A stretch of DNA of 64,000 nucleotides from Brevibacterium sp. (GCF_031179145.1 NZ_JAPSIB010000012.1:56046-120045), one strand, 5' to 3'. Shown: positions 48,469 through 57,211, numbered from the stretch's first letter. Notes: generated from the sequence alone by a model not told the origin. A program made the numbers and translations.

Positions 48469-49241
48469 CTTCACGATCGTCAGCCGCACGAACATCAGCG
48501 CTGTCGACGGCTCGCGCCGAAGACTTCCGCGACGAGCAGCCGCTGAATCGGCGGGACTGCGCGGCGCTGGGTGTGCTGCTCGGGTTCCTGCTCTTCCTGG
48601 CCTTCAACTTCTTCGTCGACACCAGTGAGCTCATCATGACGATTGTGAGCTTTGCGGTGCCTGCCGCGCTCAGCGTCGTCTTGTTCCTCGTCTATCGCCC
48701 GCTGCTGCACCGGCATTGGGCGGCCTTCCGCAGCCACCTCGGGAAGAACCTGCTGATCGTCCTCGGCTGTTTCATCGGACTGCATCTCGTCCTGTTCCTC
48801 GTCAGACTGCCGTTCGGAGAGCTGTTCACGGCGGGGCCGCTCACACCTGTGACCGCCACGATCGAGCTGCAGGACGCGACTTCATGGCTCACTCTCGTCG
48901 TCGGCTTTCTGGCCACGACCAGTCCGGTCTTCGTCGCGTTCGTCGAGGACACGGTCTTCCGCCACACCCTGCTGGCCAAGATTCCGGTGTGGAATCGTGG
49001 CCTGTTCCTGCAGGTCATCCTTGTCCTTGTGAATTCGTTCCTGTTCGGCGCGATGCACATCTGGGCGTTCGGGGGAAGCCTTCCGGCCACCATCCCCTAT
49101 ATGGTCATCGGGCTGCTGATGAATGTCCTCTACCTCTGGACGAGGAATCTCTGGTTCGTCCTGGGCACGCACATCCTCTTCAACTCGGTGGCGCTCCTCG
49201 GCGCGGTCGCTCTGTTCATCTTCAAAGTCCTCGGACTGTGA
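48465..49241 (+). CDS. CPBP-family intramembrane metalloprotease
   Basis: 258 residues, about eight helices. The family's three motifs are readable: EDTVFRHTLL (a variant of EExxxR), FGAMHIWAFG (FxxxH) and HILFNSVAL (HxxxN). Members cleave membrane proteins or act in bacteriocin maturation and self-immunity. It closes the run kinase-regulator-exporter-small ORF-protease. Start supported by GAGGTGACC and by overlap with the small ORF. It converges on arsC with 15 bases between. Confidence 0.85.
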   Translation: MTSRSSAARTSALSTARAEDFRDEQPLNRRDCAALGVLLGFLLFLAFNFFVDTSELIMTIVSFAVPAALSVVLFLVYRPLLHRHWAAFRSHLGKNLLIVLGCFIGLHLVLFLVRLPFGELFTAGPLTPVTATIELQDATSWLTLVVGFLATTSPVFVAFVEDTVFRHTLLAKIPVWNRGLFLQVILVLVNSFLFGAMHIWAFGGSLPATIPYMVIGLLMNVLYLWTRNLWFVLGTHILFNSVALLGAVALFIFKVLGL

Positions 49242-49256
49242 TTCGCGGCCCTCGGC

Positions 49257-49670
49257 TCACCGTGAACCGAGCAGCTCCTCGATGAGTCCCTCGATGCGGA
49301 CCCTGATGTCATCGCGGATGGGACGAACGGCGTCGAGACCCTGACCCGCCGGGTCGTCGAGCTGCCAATCCTCGTAGCGCTTGCCCGGGAAGATCGGGCA
49401 GGCATCGCCGCACCCCATCGTGATGACCACGTCGGAGGCCTGCACGGCATCGGTGGTGAGAACCTTCGGCTGCTCATCGGTGATGTCGACGCCCACCTCT
49501 CGCATCGCCTCGACGGCAACGGGGTTGATCTGCTCCGCAGGCATGGACCCGGCCGAGCGCACCTCGATGGCGTCACCGGCCAAGTGGCGCAGGAAGCCTG
49601 CGGCCATTTGGGACCGGCCAGCATTGTGGATGCAGACGAAGAGGACGGTGGGGGTCATGGTGTCAGCCAT
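49257..49670 (-). CDS. arsC: Arsenate reductase ArsC (LMW phosphatase type)
   Basis: 137 residues. The P-loop CIHNAGRSQMA holds the nucleophilic Cys, and MGCGDACPIFPGKRYEDW supplies the two resolving cysteines of the thioredoxin-linked type. It reduces arsenate to arsenite, which Acr3 exports. AGGAG precedes the ATG. It overlaps arsR by eight bases, last gene of acr3-arsR-arsC. Confidence 0.92.
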   Translation of the reverse strand: MADTMTPTVLFVCIHNAGRSQMAAGFLRHLAGDAIEVRSAGSMPAEQINPVAVEAMREVGVDITDEQPKVLTTDAVQASDVVITMGCGDACPIFPGKRYEDWQLDDPAGQGLDAVRPIRDDIRVRIEGLIEELLGSR

Positions 49671-50025
49671 TGCTCGGCTCCTGAAATCGTGATGCTAGCA
49701 GCTCGGACACGGCGCTGCGCCGTGACTCGGGAATTCGGTACCACACCCAGGTTCCACGCCGGTCCGCATCGAGCAGACCTGCTTCCCTGAGCTTCTTGAG
49801 ATGGTGCGAGACGGTCGGCTGAGAGACATCGGCGAGCGCCGACAGATCGCACACACACGCCTCACCGCGCGGGTTCGCGGCGATCGCGGAGAGCATCCGC
49901 AGGCGAAGGGGATCCGCGAGCGCCTTGAGGACTCCGGCGAGCGCGACCGCAGCCTCGGAGTCGATCGCCGAGGAGGGAGTCGGCAGGCACTCAGCAGCGA
50001 CCGAGTCGGCAGCGGTTTCCTTCAT
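49663..50025 (-). CDS. arsR: ArsR-family arsenic-responsive repressor
   Basis: 120 residues: winged helix with the As(III) site EACVCDLSALADVSQ and recognition helix SQPTVSHHLKKLREAGLL. The frame is open upstream, but the ATG at 50025 overlaps the acr3 stop (ATGA) and gives the normal family length. It is internal to the operon, so it is made together with the exporter it represses. Confidence 0.92.
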   Translation of the reverse strand: MKETAADSVAAECLPTPSSAIDSEAAVALAGVLKALADPLRLRMLSAIAANPRGEACVCDLSALADVSQPTVSHHLKKLREAGLLDADRRGTWVWYRIPESRRSAVSELLASRFQEPSNG

Positions 50026-51158
50026 CGTGTCGCCGTTTCGCTCGTGAAGGGAGCCGTTTCGCTCCTGAAGGGATCGGTGTGGAACCAGCGGCGCGCGGCC
50101 CACAGGGAGACGTAGACGAGGCCGACGAGCACCGGCACCTCGATGAGCGGGCCGACGACCCCGGCCAGGGCCTGGCCGCTGGTGGCTCCGAAGGTGCCGA
50201 TCGCGACGGCGATCGCGAGTTCGAAGTTGTTGCCGGCTGCGGTGAAGGCCAGCGTCGTCGAGCGGGCATAGCCGAGTCCGATTCCGCGCCCGAGCAGGAG
50301 GCCGGCGAACCACATGAGTCCGAAGTAGACGAGCAGGGGCAGTGCGATCCGCGCGACGTCGAGCGGATTGGCGATGATCGCGTCGCCCTGGAGGGCGAAG
50401 AGCAGGACGATCGTGAACAGCAGCCCGTAGAGCGCCCAGGGGCCGATCACGGGCAGGAACTTCTCCTCGTACCACTCCCGGCCCTGGCGCTTCTCACCGA
50501 TCCAGCGGGAGGCGAACCCGGCGATCAGCGGCACGCCGAGGAACACGAGGACGTTGAGTGCGATCTGCCACACAGACACCTCCAGGCCCTGAGTGTCGAG
50601 GCCGAGCCAACCGGGCAGCACGGTGAGGTAGAACCAGCCCAGCACGGAGAACATCACCACTTGGAACACGGAGTTGATCGCCACCAGCACCGCGGTCGCT
50701 TCGCGGTCACCGCAGGCGAGGTCGTTCCAGATCACGACCATGGCGATGCAGCGGGCCAGACCGACGATGATGAGTCCGGTGCGGAATTCCGGGAGGTCGG
50801 GCAGGAACAGCCAGGCGAGGGCGAACATGACCGCGGGACCGGCCAGCCAGTTGAGGACCAGCGAGGAGATGAGGAGCTTCTTGTCACCGGTGACCGCGGC
50901 GACCTTGTCGTAGCGAACCTTCGCGAGCACGGGGTACATCATCACCAGCAGACCCAGGCCGATGGGCACCGAGATGCCGCCGACCTCCATCCGGCCCAGC
51001 AGCTCGGACACTGCTGGAACGAACCGCCCCACGAGCAGTCCGGCGACCATCGCCAGCCCGATCCAGGCGGGCAGCCACTTGTCGAGGGTGGACAGCCGCT
51101 TCGGGCCGGCAGGTGCGGAGGCAGAGGTCAGTTGTGACACGGAAGACTGATTCGACAT
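50022..51158 (-). CDS. acr3: Arsenite efflux transporter Acr3
   Basis: 378 residues, ten helices of the BASS/ACR3 fold. The conserved Cys for As(III) is in WNDLACGDREAT; NSVFQVVMFSVLGWFYL is the next family landmark. It extrudes arsenite. Start at 51158 (MSNQSSVSQL) is supported by CAATAT six bases upstream; the extra twelve codons of open frame are not needed. First gene of acr3-arsR-arsC. Confidence 0.92.
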   Translation of the reverse strand: MSNQSSVSQLTSASAPAGPKRLSTLDKWLPAWIGLAMVAGLLVGRFVPAVSELLGRMEVGGISVPIGLGLLVMMYPVLAKVRYDKVAAVTGDKKLLISSLVLNWLAGPAVMFALAWLFLPDLPEFRTGLIIVGLARCIAMVVIWNDLACGDREATAVLVAINSVFQVVMFSVLGWFYLTVLPGWLGLDTQGLEVSVWQIALNVLVFLGVPLIAGFASRWIGEKRQGREWYEEKFLPVIGPWALYGLLFTIVLLFALQGDAIIANPLDVARIALPLLVYFGLMWFAGLLLGRGIGLGYARSTTLAFTAAGNNFELAIAVAIGTFGATSGQALAGVVGPLIEVPVLVGLVYVSLWAARRWFHTDPFRSETAPFTSETATR

Positions 51159-51164
51159 GCTTCT

Positions 51165-51189
51165 ATATTGACAGTCATCGATGCAATGC
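51165..51189 (-). promoter_or_regulatory. ars operon -10 element and possible ArsR operator
   Basis: CAATAT (51165-51170, minus strand) is six bases before the acr3 ATG. The adjoining stretch has ATTG and CAAT ends flanking an ATCGAT centre, an imperfect dyad where an ArsR site would block the promoter. Confidence 0.4.
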
Positions 51190-51313
51190 GGCAAATCCGC
51201 GTCGCCCGGGGGACAAAGGTCTCCGAAACGTGCCTCTCACAGCTTGGGACCGGCTCGGAGCAGAACATAGCGTAGAGATCGGAAGCACCGTCACGAAAGG
51301 TCCCACGATTCCC

Positions 51314-52564
51314 ATGTTCAGGCAGTCCTCCAAATTGGCCAACGTTCTCTACGACATTCGGGGACCCGTCCTCGAAGAGGCGGAGGCCATGGAGGCGGCG
51401 GGCCACTCCATCCTCAAGCTCAACATCGGCAACCCCGCACCCTTCGGCTTCGAAGCCCCGGAGGCCATCGTCGTCGACATGGTCAAGCAGCTGCCCGAAG
51501 CGCGGGGCTACTCGGATTCGCGCGGCATCCTCTCCGGTCGCCGCGCCGTCGTCCAGTACTACGAGACCCGGGGGATCACGAATCTCGATCCCCAGGAGGT
51601 GTTCCTCGGCAACGGGGTCAGCGAGCTCATCACCCTGTCCCTGCAGGCCCTGTGCAACCCGGGCGACGAGATCCTCGTCCCGACTCCCGACTACCCGCTG
51701 TGGACCGCCTCGGTGGCGCTGTCCGGCGGGACTCCCGTCCATTACCGGTGCGACGACGAGAACGGCTGGCTGCCGGACCTCGAGGATCTGGAGGCGCGGA
51801 TCACCGACCGCACCCGCGGCATCGTCGTCATCAACCCGAACAACCCGACCGGCGCGGTCTACCCGAAGGAGACGCTCCAGGCGATCGCCGACATCGCCGC
51901 TCGTCACGGGCTGATGGTCTTCGCCGACGAGATCTACGAGAAGATCACCTACAACGGCGTCGAGATGGTCAACATGGCCACCCTCACCGGCGACGACGTC
52001 CTGTGCCTGACATTCTCGGGACTGTCCAAGGCCTACCGGATCGCGGGCTACCGCTCGGGCTGGCTCGCGATCACCGGGCCCCTGACTGCGGCCCGCAGCT
52101 ACCTCGAGGGCATCACCCTGCTGGCGAACATGCGCATGTGCGCGAACGTGCCCGCTCAGTACGCCATCCAGGCGGCCCTCGGCGGGAAGCAGTCGATCGA
52201 GGACCTGGTCCTGCCGCAGGGTCGGCTGGGTGCGCAGATGGAGCTCGCGCATGCAGGCCTCAACGCCATCGACGGCGTCTCGGCCAACCGTGCCGACGGC
52301 GCTCTCTACCTGTTCGCGAAGCTCGACGTCGAGAAGTTCGGGATCGTCGACGACGAGCAGTTCGCCCTCGACCTGCTGCGCGAGCAGAAGATCCTCATCT
52401 CCCACGGCACCGCCTTCAACTGGTCGCGCCCGGACCACTTCCGGCTCGTCACCCTCCCCTCGACCGAGGTGCTCAGCGAGGCGATCGACCGCCTCGGCGA
52501 GTTCCTCTCCGGGTACCAGCAGCAGGCGAAGAGCGCCTGCTCGCTGACGGCCGCCGCGGGCTGA
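51314..52564 (+). CDS. AlaA-like PLP-dependent aminotransferase
   Basis: 416 residues, fold-type I class I/II aminotransferase. NPNNPTGAVYP, ADEIYEKITYNG and the PLP lysine in TFSGLSKAYRIAGYRSGW are present. Overall it resembles E. coli AlaA (start RQSSKLANVLYDIRGPVLEEA), which makes alanine from pyruvate and glutamate. The open frame extends upstream, but MFRQSSKL matches the family start; GAAAGG lies 12 bases before it, slightly far. Divergent from the arsenic operon. Confidence 0.88.
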   Translation: MFRQSSKLANVLYDIRGPVLEEAEAMEAAGHSILKLNIGNPAPFGFEAPEAIVVDMVKQLPEARGYSDSRGILSGRRAVVQYYETRGITNLDPQEVFLGNGVSELITLSLQALCNPGDEILVPTPDYPLWTASVALSGGTPVHYRCDDENGWLPDLEDLEARITDRTRGIVVINPNNPTGAVYPKETLQAIADIAARHGLMVFADEIYEKITYNGVEMVNMATLTGDDVLCLTFSGLSKAYRIAGYRSGWLAITGPLTAARSYLEGITLLANMRMCANVPAQYAIQAALGGKQSIEDLVLPQGRLGAQMELAHAGLNAIDGVSANRADGALYLFAKLDVEKFGIVDDEQFALDLLREQKILISHGTAFNWSRPDHFRLVTLPSTEVLSEAIDRLGEFLSGYQQQAKSACSLTAAAG

Positions 52565-52589
52565 CTCGCGCGTGAACGCCCCAGGGCGG

Positions 52590-52661
52590 ATTTGGTGGTC
52601 ACAGACCTGAGGGAGAACCCCGCAATGAGCCGCTTCCGGCTCGGTTCTGTGACCACCAAAT
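52590..52661. terminator. Long hairpin between aminotransferase and LysR genes
   Basis: Perfect 16-base arms (ATTTGGTGGTCACAGA, 52590-52605, with 52646-52661) flank a 40-base loop that holds a smaller hairpin (GAGCCG-CTTC-CGGCTC, 52627-52642). It lies between convergent genes and should terminate both strands. Confidence 0.65.
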
Positions 52662-52691
52662 CAACGTGACCACGAGTCCCGCGCCACCGCG

Positions 52692-53702
52692 TCAGCGCCA
52701 CTGCGCGGTGACGGCGCCGACGTCGGCGATCACCTCGGCGATGGCGGCATCGTGGGCGGCGACGATCGGGTCACGCCTCCTCGCCTGAGCCCGCGCGCCG
52801 GGCGTCTGCCGCCGGGACACGAGGAGCACGTCGCGGCGGCAGGCGCTCAGGGGCATGGGAATGACGTCGATCGCGGAGTCGTCGGGCAGGGAGGACTCGG
52901 GGATCATCGCGACCGCCAGGCCGGCGGCGATCATCCGGATGATCGCCGCGTAGTCGTCCATCCGCATGCCGACGCGGGGCTCGAAGCCGGCGGCCAGGCA
53001 GAAGGACCGGACCACCTCGTCGATGGCGTCCCCGGGATCGATGCTGAACGCCCAGGTCTGGGCGTGGACGGCGGTGAAGTCCGGCAGCCCGTGCTCGTCG
53101 ATCGGGACCGGCCCCACGGACCTCGGCACGCAGAGGAAGAGCTGCTCGGAGTAGAGGTGCCGGGCCGTCAGGGTGGCCGGGATCCACGCGCGGTCGACGT
53201 CGGTCGATACGAGCAGCGCGAGGTCGAGCTCCCCGGACTCCAACCTCGCCACCAGCTTCGCGTGCTCGTCCATCGTCACATCGAGTGCGGCGACGACGCC
53301 GGATCTGCCTGTCTCATCGGGCTCGTCGGGAACCTTCCAGCGGGGCCTCCTCTGCAGCTGATGGTGGAGCTTCGGGATCACGCGTGCACCGACAGTGGGC
53401 ACGGCGCCGATTCTCACCGGCACCGCCTGCGCCTCTCTCCACAGCGCGACCTCATCGCCGAGGCGCTCGCACAGACCGAGGATCTCGACCGCCCGGGACA
53501 CGACGAGGTTCCCGACAGCCGTGGGCTGTGACCCGCGCGGACTCTTCTCGATCAAGGTGCCGCCGAGGTGGCGCTCGAGGTTGCGCAGGTGATGGTTGAC
53601 GGTGGGCTGGCTCCACCCGAGAGCGGCCGCGGCGGCGGAGACGGAGCCGGACTCGGCGATCGCGGTCAATGCCAACAGGCCGCGAGTATCGAGAGCTTCC
53701 AT
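52692..53702 (-). CDS. LysR-family transcriptional regulator
   Basis: 336 residues: N-terminal helix-turn-helix (ALTAIAESGSVSAAAAALGWSQPTVNHHLRNLERHLGGTL) read across residues 8-48, then a periplasmic-binding-like effector domain. The frame reaches back to 53849, but only the ATG at 53702 has a strong Shine-Dalgarno (GGAGGAT), and a full promoter lies just upstream, so earlier ATGs would fall at or before the transcription start. Divergent from the decarboxylase, which it may control. Confidence 0.87.
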   Translation of the reverse strand: MEALDTRGLLALTAIAESGSVSAAAAALGWSQPTVNHHLRNLERHLGGTLIEKSPRGSQPTAVGNLVVSRAVEILGLCERLGDEVALWREAQAVPVRIGAVPTVGARVIPKLHHQLQRRPRWKVPDEPDETGRSGVVAALDVTMDEHAKLVARLESGELDLALLVSTDVDRAWIPATLTARHLYSEQLFLCVPRSVGPVPIDEHGLPDFTAVHAQTWAFSIDPGDAIDEVVRSFCLAAGFEPRVGMRMDDYAAIIRMIAAGLAVAMIPESSLPDDSAIDVIPMPLSACRRDVLLVSRRQTPGARAQARRRDPIVAAHDAAIAEVIADVGAVTAQWR

Positions 53703-53739
53703 GATCCTCCGTGCAGCAGCTGAATAGTGAGTATTCATC

Positions 53740-53768
53740 ACTGTAGGAAACTTGCTGTTCTGCGGCAA
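53740..53768 (-). promoter_or_regulatory. Promoter of the LysR gene
   Basis: On the minus strand TTGCCG (53763-53768) and TACAGT (53740-53745) are exactly 17 bases apart, giving a leader of about 30 bases with GGAGGAT before the ATG at 53702. Confidence 0.65.
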
Positions 53769-53780
53769 GGGCGTCTTCTC

Positions 53781-53786
53781 TAGTCT
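53781..53786 (+). promoter_or_regulatory. -10 element of the decarboxylase gene (leaderless)
   Basis: TAGTCT, six bases before the ATG at 53793; it lies beside the -35 of the divergent LysR gene, so one bound regulator could affect both. Confidence 0.5.
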
Positions 53787-53792
53787 GAAGGC

Positions 53793-55376
53793 ATGACTGT
53801 GCACCAGGACTTTCCCATGCCTTCCCCGTCCGACCCCTCGGAATCCCACACCTCCCGCCCGGTGGGGGCCTCACGCGCCCCCTACGCGGACGCGTTGCGC
53901 GCTGCCGCGGCGCGCGATTCGCAGTTCCTCTGCACCCCTGGTCATGCGGGCACCGACAGCGGTGTCTCTGCCGGCCTCGCCGACTACTTCGGCGACGACA
54001 TGCTCGCCCTGGACATCCCCCCGCTCTTCGACGGCATCGACCTGGGGGTCGACACCCCGAAGGACGAGGCACTGCAGCTGGCCGCCGAGGCCTGGGGCGC
54101 CCGGCGCACCTGGTTCCTCACCAACGGCTCGTCCCAGGGGAACCGGATGGCCGCCCTGGCCGTCGGCACCCTGGGCACCGGGGTCGTGACCCAGCGCAGC
54201 GCCCATTCGAGCTTCATCGACGGCATCGTGCTCGCCGGCCTCCATCCCGGATTCGTCTCCCCCAGCGTCGACGAGATCAACGGCATCGCCCACGGCGTCA
54301 CTCCGGATTCCCTGCGAAGCGCGATCGCCGCCCATCCCGAAGAGGTCACCGCGGTCTATCTGGTGACCCCGAGCTACTTCGGCGCGGTGGCCGACGTCAG
54401 AGCCCTCGCCGACGTGGCGCACGAAGCCGGCGCATTCCTCATCGTCGACGCCGCCTGGGGCGCCCACTTCGGTTTCCACCCCGACCTGCCGGCCTCTCCC
54501 GTCACCGAGGGAGCCGACGTCGTCATCATGAGCACCCACAAGCTGGCCGGGTCCTTCACCCAGTCCGCTCTCCTGCACCTCGGCGACACCGAGTTCGCCG
54601 ATCGCATCGAGCCGGCCCTCGAGCGCGCCTTCATGATGACGGCCTCGACCAGCGAGAACGCTCACCTCATGGCCTCGATCGACATCGCCCGCCGAGAGCT
54701 CGTCGATTCGCATGACGAGATCGCGGACTCCCTCGACAACATCCGCCACCTGCGGGCCCAGATCGAAGGCAGCGAGCACTATCACCTGCTCTCCGGCGAC
54801 TTCATGAACTTCAGTGACGTCATCGACATCGATCCATTCCGGCTGCCCATCGACATCACCGCCACCGGGCTCGACGGCCATGCCGTGCGCAAGCGCCTGG
54901 CCCAGGACTTCGGGATCTTCGTGGAGATGGCAACGGCCACCACGATCGTCGTCCTCATCGGCCTGGGCAAGTCACCTGAGATCACCCGCCTCCTGACCGC
55001 CCTCGACCAGATCCGCCGCGAGCAGGGAGAGTCTGCCGCGGCGGCAGCGCTGACGTGGGACAAGTCCGCTGCGACGCAGGGATCGACCGCGCCGGAGATC
55101 CCGGCGCTGCCGCAGGCGGGAGACCTCGTCATGCTTCCGCGCGATGCCTTCTTCTCGGAGTCCGAACTGGTCCCCGCCGCCGAGGCGGTCGGCCGCATCA
55201 GCGTCAGCTCCCTGGCCGCCTACCCTCCCGGCATCCCGAACGTCCTCCCCGGTGAGGAGATCACCGCCGAAACCGTCAATTTCCTCCAGGCGGTGGCGGC
55301 CAGCCCCTCGGGTCACGTGCGCGGCAGCGCCGACTCCGGAGTCACCATGTTCCGGGTGGCGAAGAACCACGACTGA
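53793..55376 (+). CDS. Orn/Lys/Arg decarboxylase family protein
   Basis: 527 residues, PLP fold-type I. The cofactor lysine is in IMSTHKLAGSFTQ, with VDAAWGAHFGFHP before it (Asp to the pyridine nitrogen) and LCTPGHAGTDSG at the start. Members remove CO2 from lysine, ornithine or arginine to give cadaverine, putrescine or agmatine; the exact substrate cannot be read. The length fits the short actinobacterial/Bacillus (SpeA-like) branch without the wing domain. A polar tail of about 25 residues precedes the core. Rho-independent terminator after the stop. Confidence 0.86.
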   Translation: MTVHQDFPMPSPSDPSESHTSRPVGASRAPYADALRAAAARDSQFLCTPGHAGTDSGVSAGLADYFGDDMLALDIPPLFDGIDLGVDTPKDEALQLAAEAWGARRTWFLTNGSSQGNRMAALAVGTLGTGVVTQRSAHSSFIDGIVLAGLHPGFVSPSVDEINGIAHGVTPDSLRSAIAAHPEEVTAVYLVTPSYFGAVADVRALADVAHEAGAFLIVDAAWGAHFGFHPDLPASPVTEGADVVIMSTHKLAGSFTQSALLHLGDTEFADRIEPALERAFMMTASTSENAHLMASIDIARRELVDSHDEIADSLDNIRHLRAQIEGSEHYHLLSGDFMNFSDVIDIDPFRLPIDITATGLDGHAVRKRLAQDFGIFVEMATATTIVVLIGLGKSPEITRLLTALDQIRREQGESAAAAALTWDKSAATQGSTAPEIPALPQAGDLVMLPRDAFFSESELVPAAEAVGRISVSSLAAYPPGIPNVLPGEEITAETVNFLQAVAASPSGHVRGSADSGVTMFRVAKNHD

Positions 55377-55400
55377 CTCATTCAGGGCACCCTCTCTGAT

Positions 55401-55429
55401 CCGTGATTTGCCTCACGGCAGATTTTTTT
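55401..55429 (+). terminator. Rho-independent terminator after the decarboxylase
   Basis: CCGTGA and TCACGG form a 6-bp stem with a 6-base loop, followed three bases later by seven T. It is the only classical U-tract terminator I see in the window. Confidence 0.85.
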
Positions 55430-55527
55430 GCTCGACACCTCCCTCGGCAAAGCGGGCTATGGGATTGCGCCGTCTCCGACCAGATTGGTTCGGTGCACCG
55501 AAACTGTGACCTGCGCCACCTGCGCCG

Positions 55528-55553
55528 TTGACACTACTTGCGAGTAACGCAAG
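55528..55553 (+). promoter_or_regulatory. Possible promoter/operator ahead of the MHS transporter
   Basis: TTGACA at 55528-55533 is followed by the inverted repeat CTTGCG-AGTAA-CGCAAG (55537-55553) in the spacer position. The matching -10 is unclear. The remainder of this 248-base gap shows only the terminator. Confidence 0.4.
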
Positions 55554-55624
55554 GATATTTGACATTGTCTCGCCGTCTGGACAGCATGCGGCGAGTGTTT
55601 CGCAGTCAACGTGAGGAATCAGCA

Positions 55625-57133
55625 GTGGCATCCGGCACCAGCGAACCGACGACGAAGAGCGCCAAGCTCCCCCGCCGCAAACGGAAGAGGAAGCGGCTCG
55701 AAGCCGACGACATCATCGTCGTCAGACCGAAGTCGATCCGGACCGCGATCGGCGGAACCACGGTCGGCAACTTCATGGAATGGTTCGACTTCGGCGTCTA
55801 CGGCTACCTCGCCGTCACCATGACCACGGTGTTCACCGAGGGTATGGACAGGCAGATGGGACTGCTCGTCACGCTTCTCGGATTCGCCGTCTCCTTCCTC
55901 GTTCGTCCTCTCGGCGGAATGGTGCTCGGCCCTCTTGGCGACAAGATCGGGCGCCAGAAGGTCCTGTTCTTCACGATGGCGACGATGGCGACCTCGACGG
56001 CGCTCATCGGCGTGCTTCCCACCGCCGCACAGGTCGGCCTGTGGGTGATCATTCCGCTCTATCTGCTCAAAATGATCCAGGGCTTCTCCACCGGCGGGGA
56101 GTACGCCGGAGCCACGACTTACGTTTCGGAGTTCTCTCCCGACAAGGATCGCGGCTATTGGTCGTCGTGGCTCGACGTCGGTTCGTATCTGGGATTCGCC
56201 TTCGGCGCCGGCACCGTCGCCATCACCAGCGTGATCGCGACAGCTGTCTGGGGCGAGACGGCGATGATCGACGGCGGCTGGAGGGTGCCGTTCCTCATCG
56301 CCATTCCCCTGGGAATCGTCGCCATCTGGTTCCGGACGAAGATCCCCGAGACCCCCGGGTTCGAATCCTCACAGTCCAGCGGTCAGGCGGCGAAAGACGT
56401 CGATGACCCCTATGCCCGGCACGGACTCATCGGGGTGATCCGACATTTCTGGAAAGAGATCCTCATCGGCATCGCCATCGTCGCCGGTTCGCAGACAGTC
56501 GGGTATGCGCTGACCAGTTTCATGCCGACCTACCTCGAAGAGACGGTGAAGGTCTCGAACATCGAAGCGGCCGTGGCCACCATTCCTGTGCTCGTCATCA
56601 TGTCCGCCTGCCTGCCCCTCATCGGTCGTCTCTCCGACAGGCGCGGACGCAAGTTCGTCTTCCTGGTCGCGGCGGGACTGACGATCGTGCTCATCGTCCC
56701 GGCCTTCGCCATCATGCAGATCGGGCAGATGTGGGCGGTTCTCGTGGCACTGTTCATGGTCGCGCTTCCGGCGGCCTTCTACATCGCCTGCCTGGCCTCC
56801 ACGCTGCCGGCGCTGTTCCCGACCGCCTCGCGCTACGGGGCCATGGGATTGACCTTCAACCTCGGTGTGTCGCTGTTCGGCGGTACCACGCCGCTGGTCA
56901 GCCAGGCGCTCATCGACCTCACGGGGAACTCCTACATGCCGGCGTTCTACATCATGTTCTTCTCGATCATCGCCTTCGTCGCGGTGTGCCTGATGAAGGA
57001 ATCCGCGCAGCGACCACTGCTCGGCTCGTTCCCCACGGTGGCCTCCCAGGCGGAAGCCGTCGAACTCGCTCGCACCCAGGACGAGAACCCGGACATCGAC
57101 ACCAAGACGATGCCGCTCGAGACCGGGAAGTGA
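55625..57133 (+). CDS. MHS-family transporter (ProP/KgtP-like)
   Basis: 502 residues, 12 helices. TVGNFMEWFDFGVYGYLAV, GDKIGRQKVL and GFSTGGEYAGATTYVSEF are the MHS-family signatures shared with the proline/betaine carrier ProP. A polybasic cytoplasmic start (PRRKRKRKR) precedes helix 1. I place the start at the GTG 55625 (GAGGAA ten bases ahead); the longer ATG form at 55538 would overlap the putative operator. Substrate unknown; an amino acid, betaine or organic acid is likely. Confidence 0.85.
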   Translation: MASGTSEPTTKSAKLPRRKRKRKRLEADDIIVVRPKSIRTAIGGTTVGNFMEWFDFGVYGYLAVTMTTVFTEGMDRQMGLLVTLLGFAVSFLVRPLGGMVLGPLGDKIGRQKVLFFTMATMATSTALIGVLPTAAQVGLWVIIPLYLLKMIQGFSTGGEYAGATTYVSEFSPDKDRGYWSSWLDVGSYLGFAFGAGTVAITSVIATAVWGETAMIDGGWRVPFLIAIPLGIVAIWFRTKIPETPGFESSQSSGQAAKDVDDPYARHGLIGVIRHFWKEILIGIAIVAGSQTVGYALTSFMPTYLEETVKVSNIEAAVATIPVLVIMSACLPLIGRLSDRRGRKFVFLVAAGLTIVLIVPAFAIMQIGQMWAVLVALFMVALPAAFYIACLASTLPALFPTASRYGAMGLTFNLGVSLFGGTTPLVSQALIDLTGNSYMPAFYIMFFSIIAFVAVCLMKESAQRPLLGSFPTVASQAEAVELARTQDENPDIDTKTMPLETGK

Positions 57134-57154
57134 CCCCTCGGACCTGAAGTCTGC

Positions 57155-57211
57155 CTGCTTCGACCATCGCCCCTTCCGCGCACTTGGCGGGAGGGGCGAT
57201 GGTCGAAGCAG
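57155..57211. terminator. Strong hairpin terminator after the MHS transporter
   Basis: Arms of 20 perfect base pairs (57155-57174 with 57192-57211), extended by a few more pairs toward a loop of about nine bases. No U-tract. It separates the transporter from the sigma-factor gene. Confidence 0.8.

Noticed and set aside
53703..53849. Longer LysR protein starting at 53738 or 53849
   Set aside because: The TTGCCG-17-TACAGT promoter would place the transcript start downstream of those codons; the ATG at 53702 has GGAGGAT.
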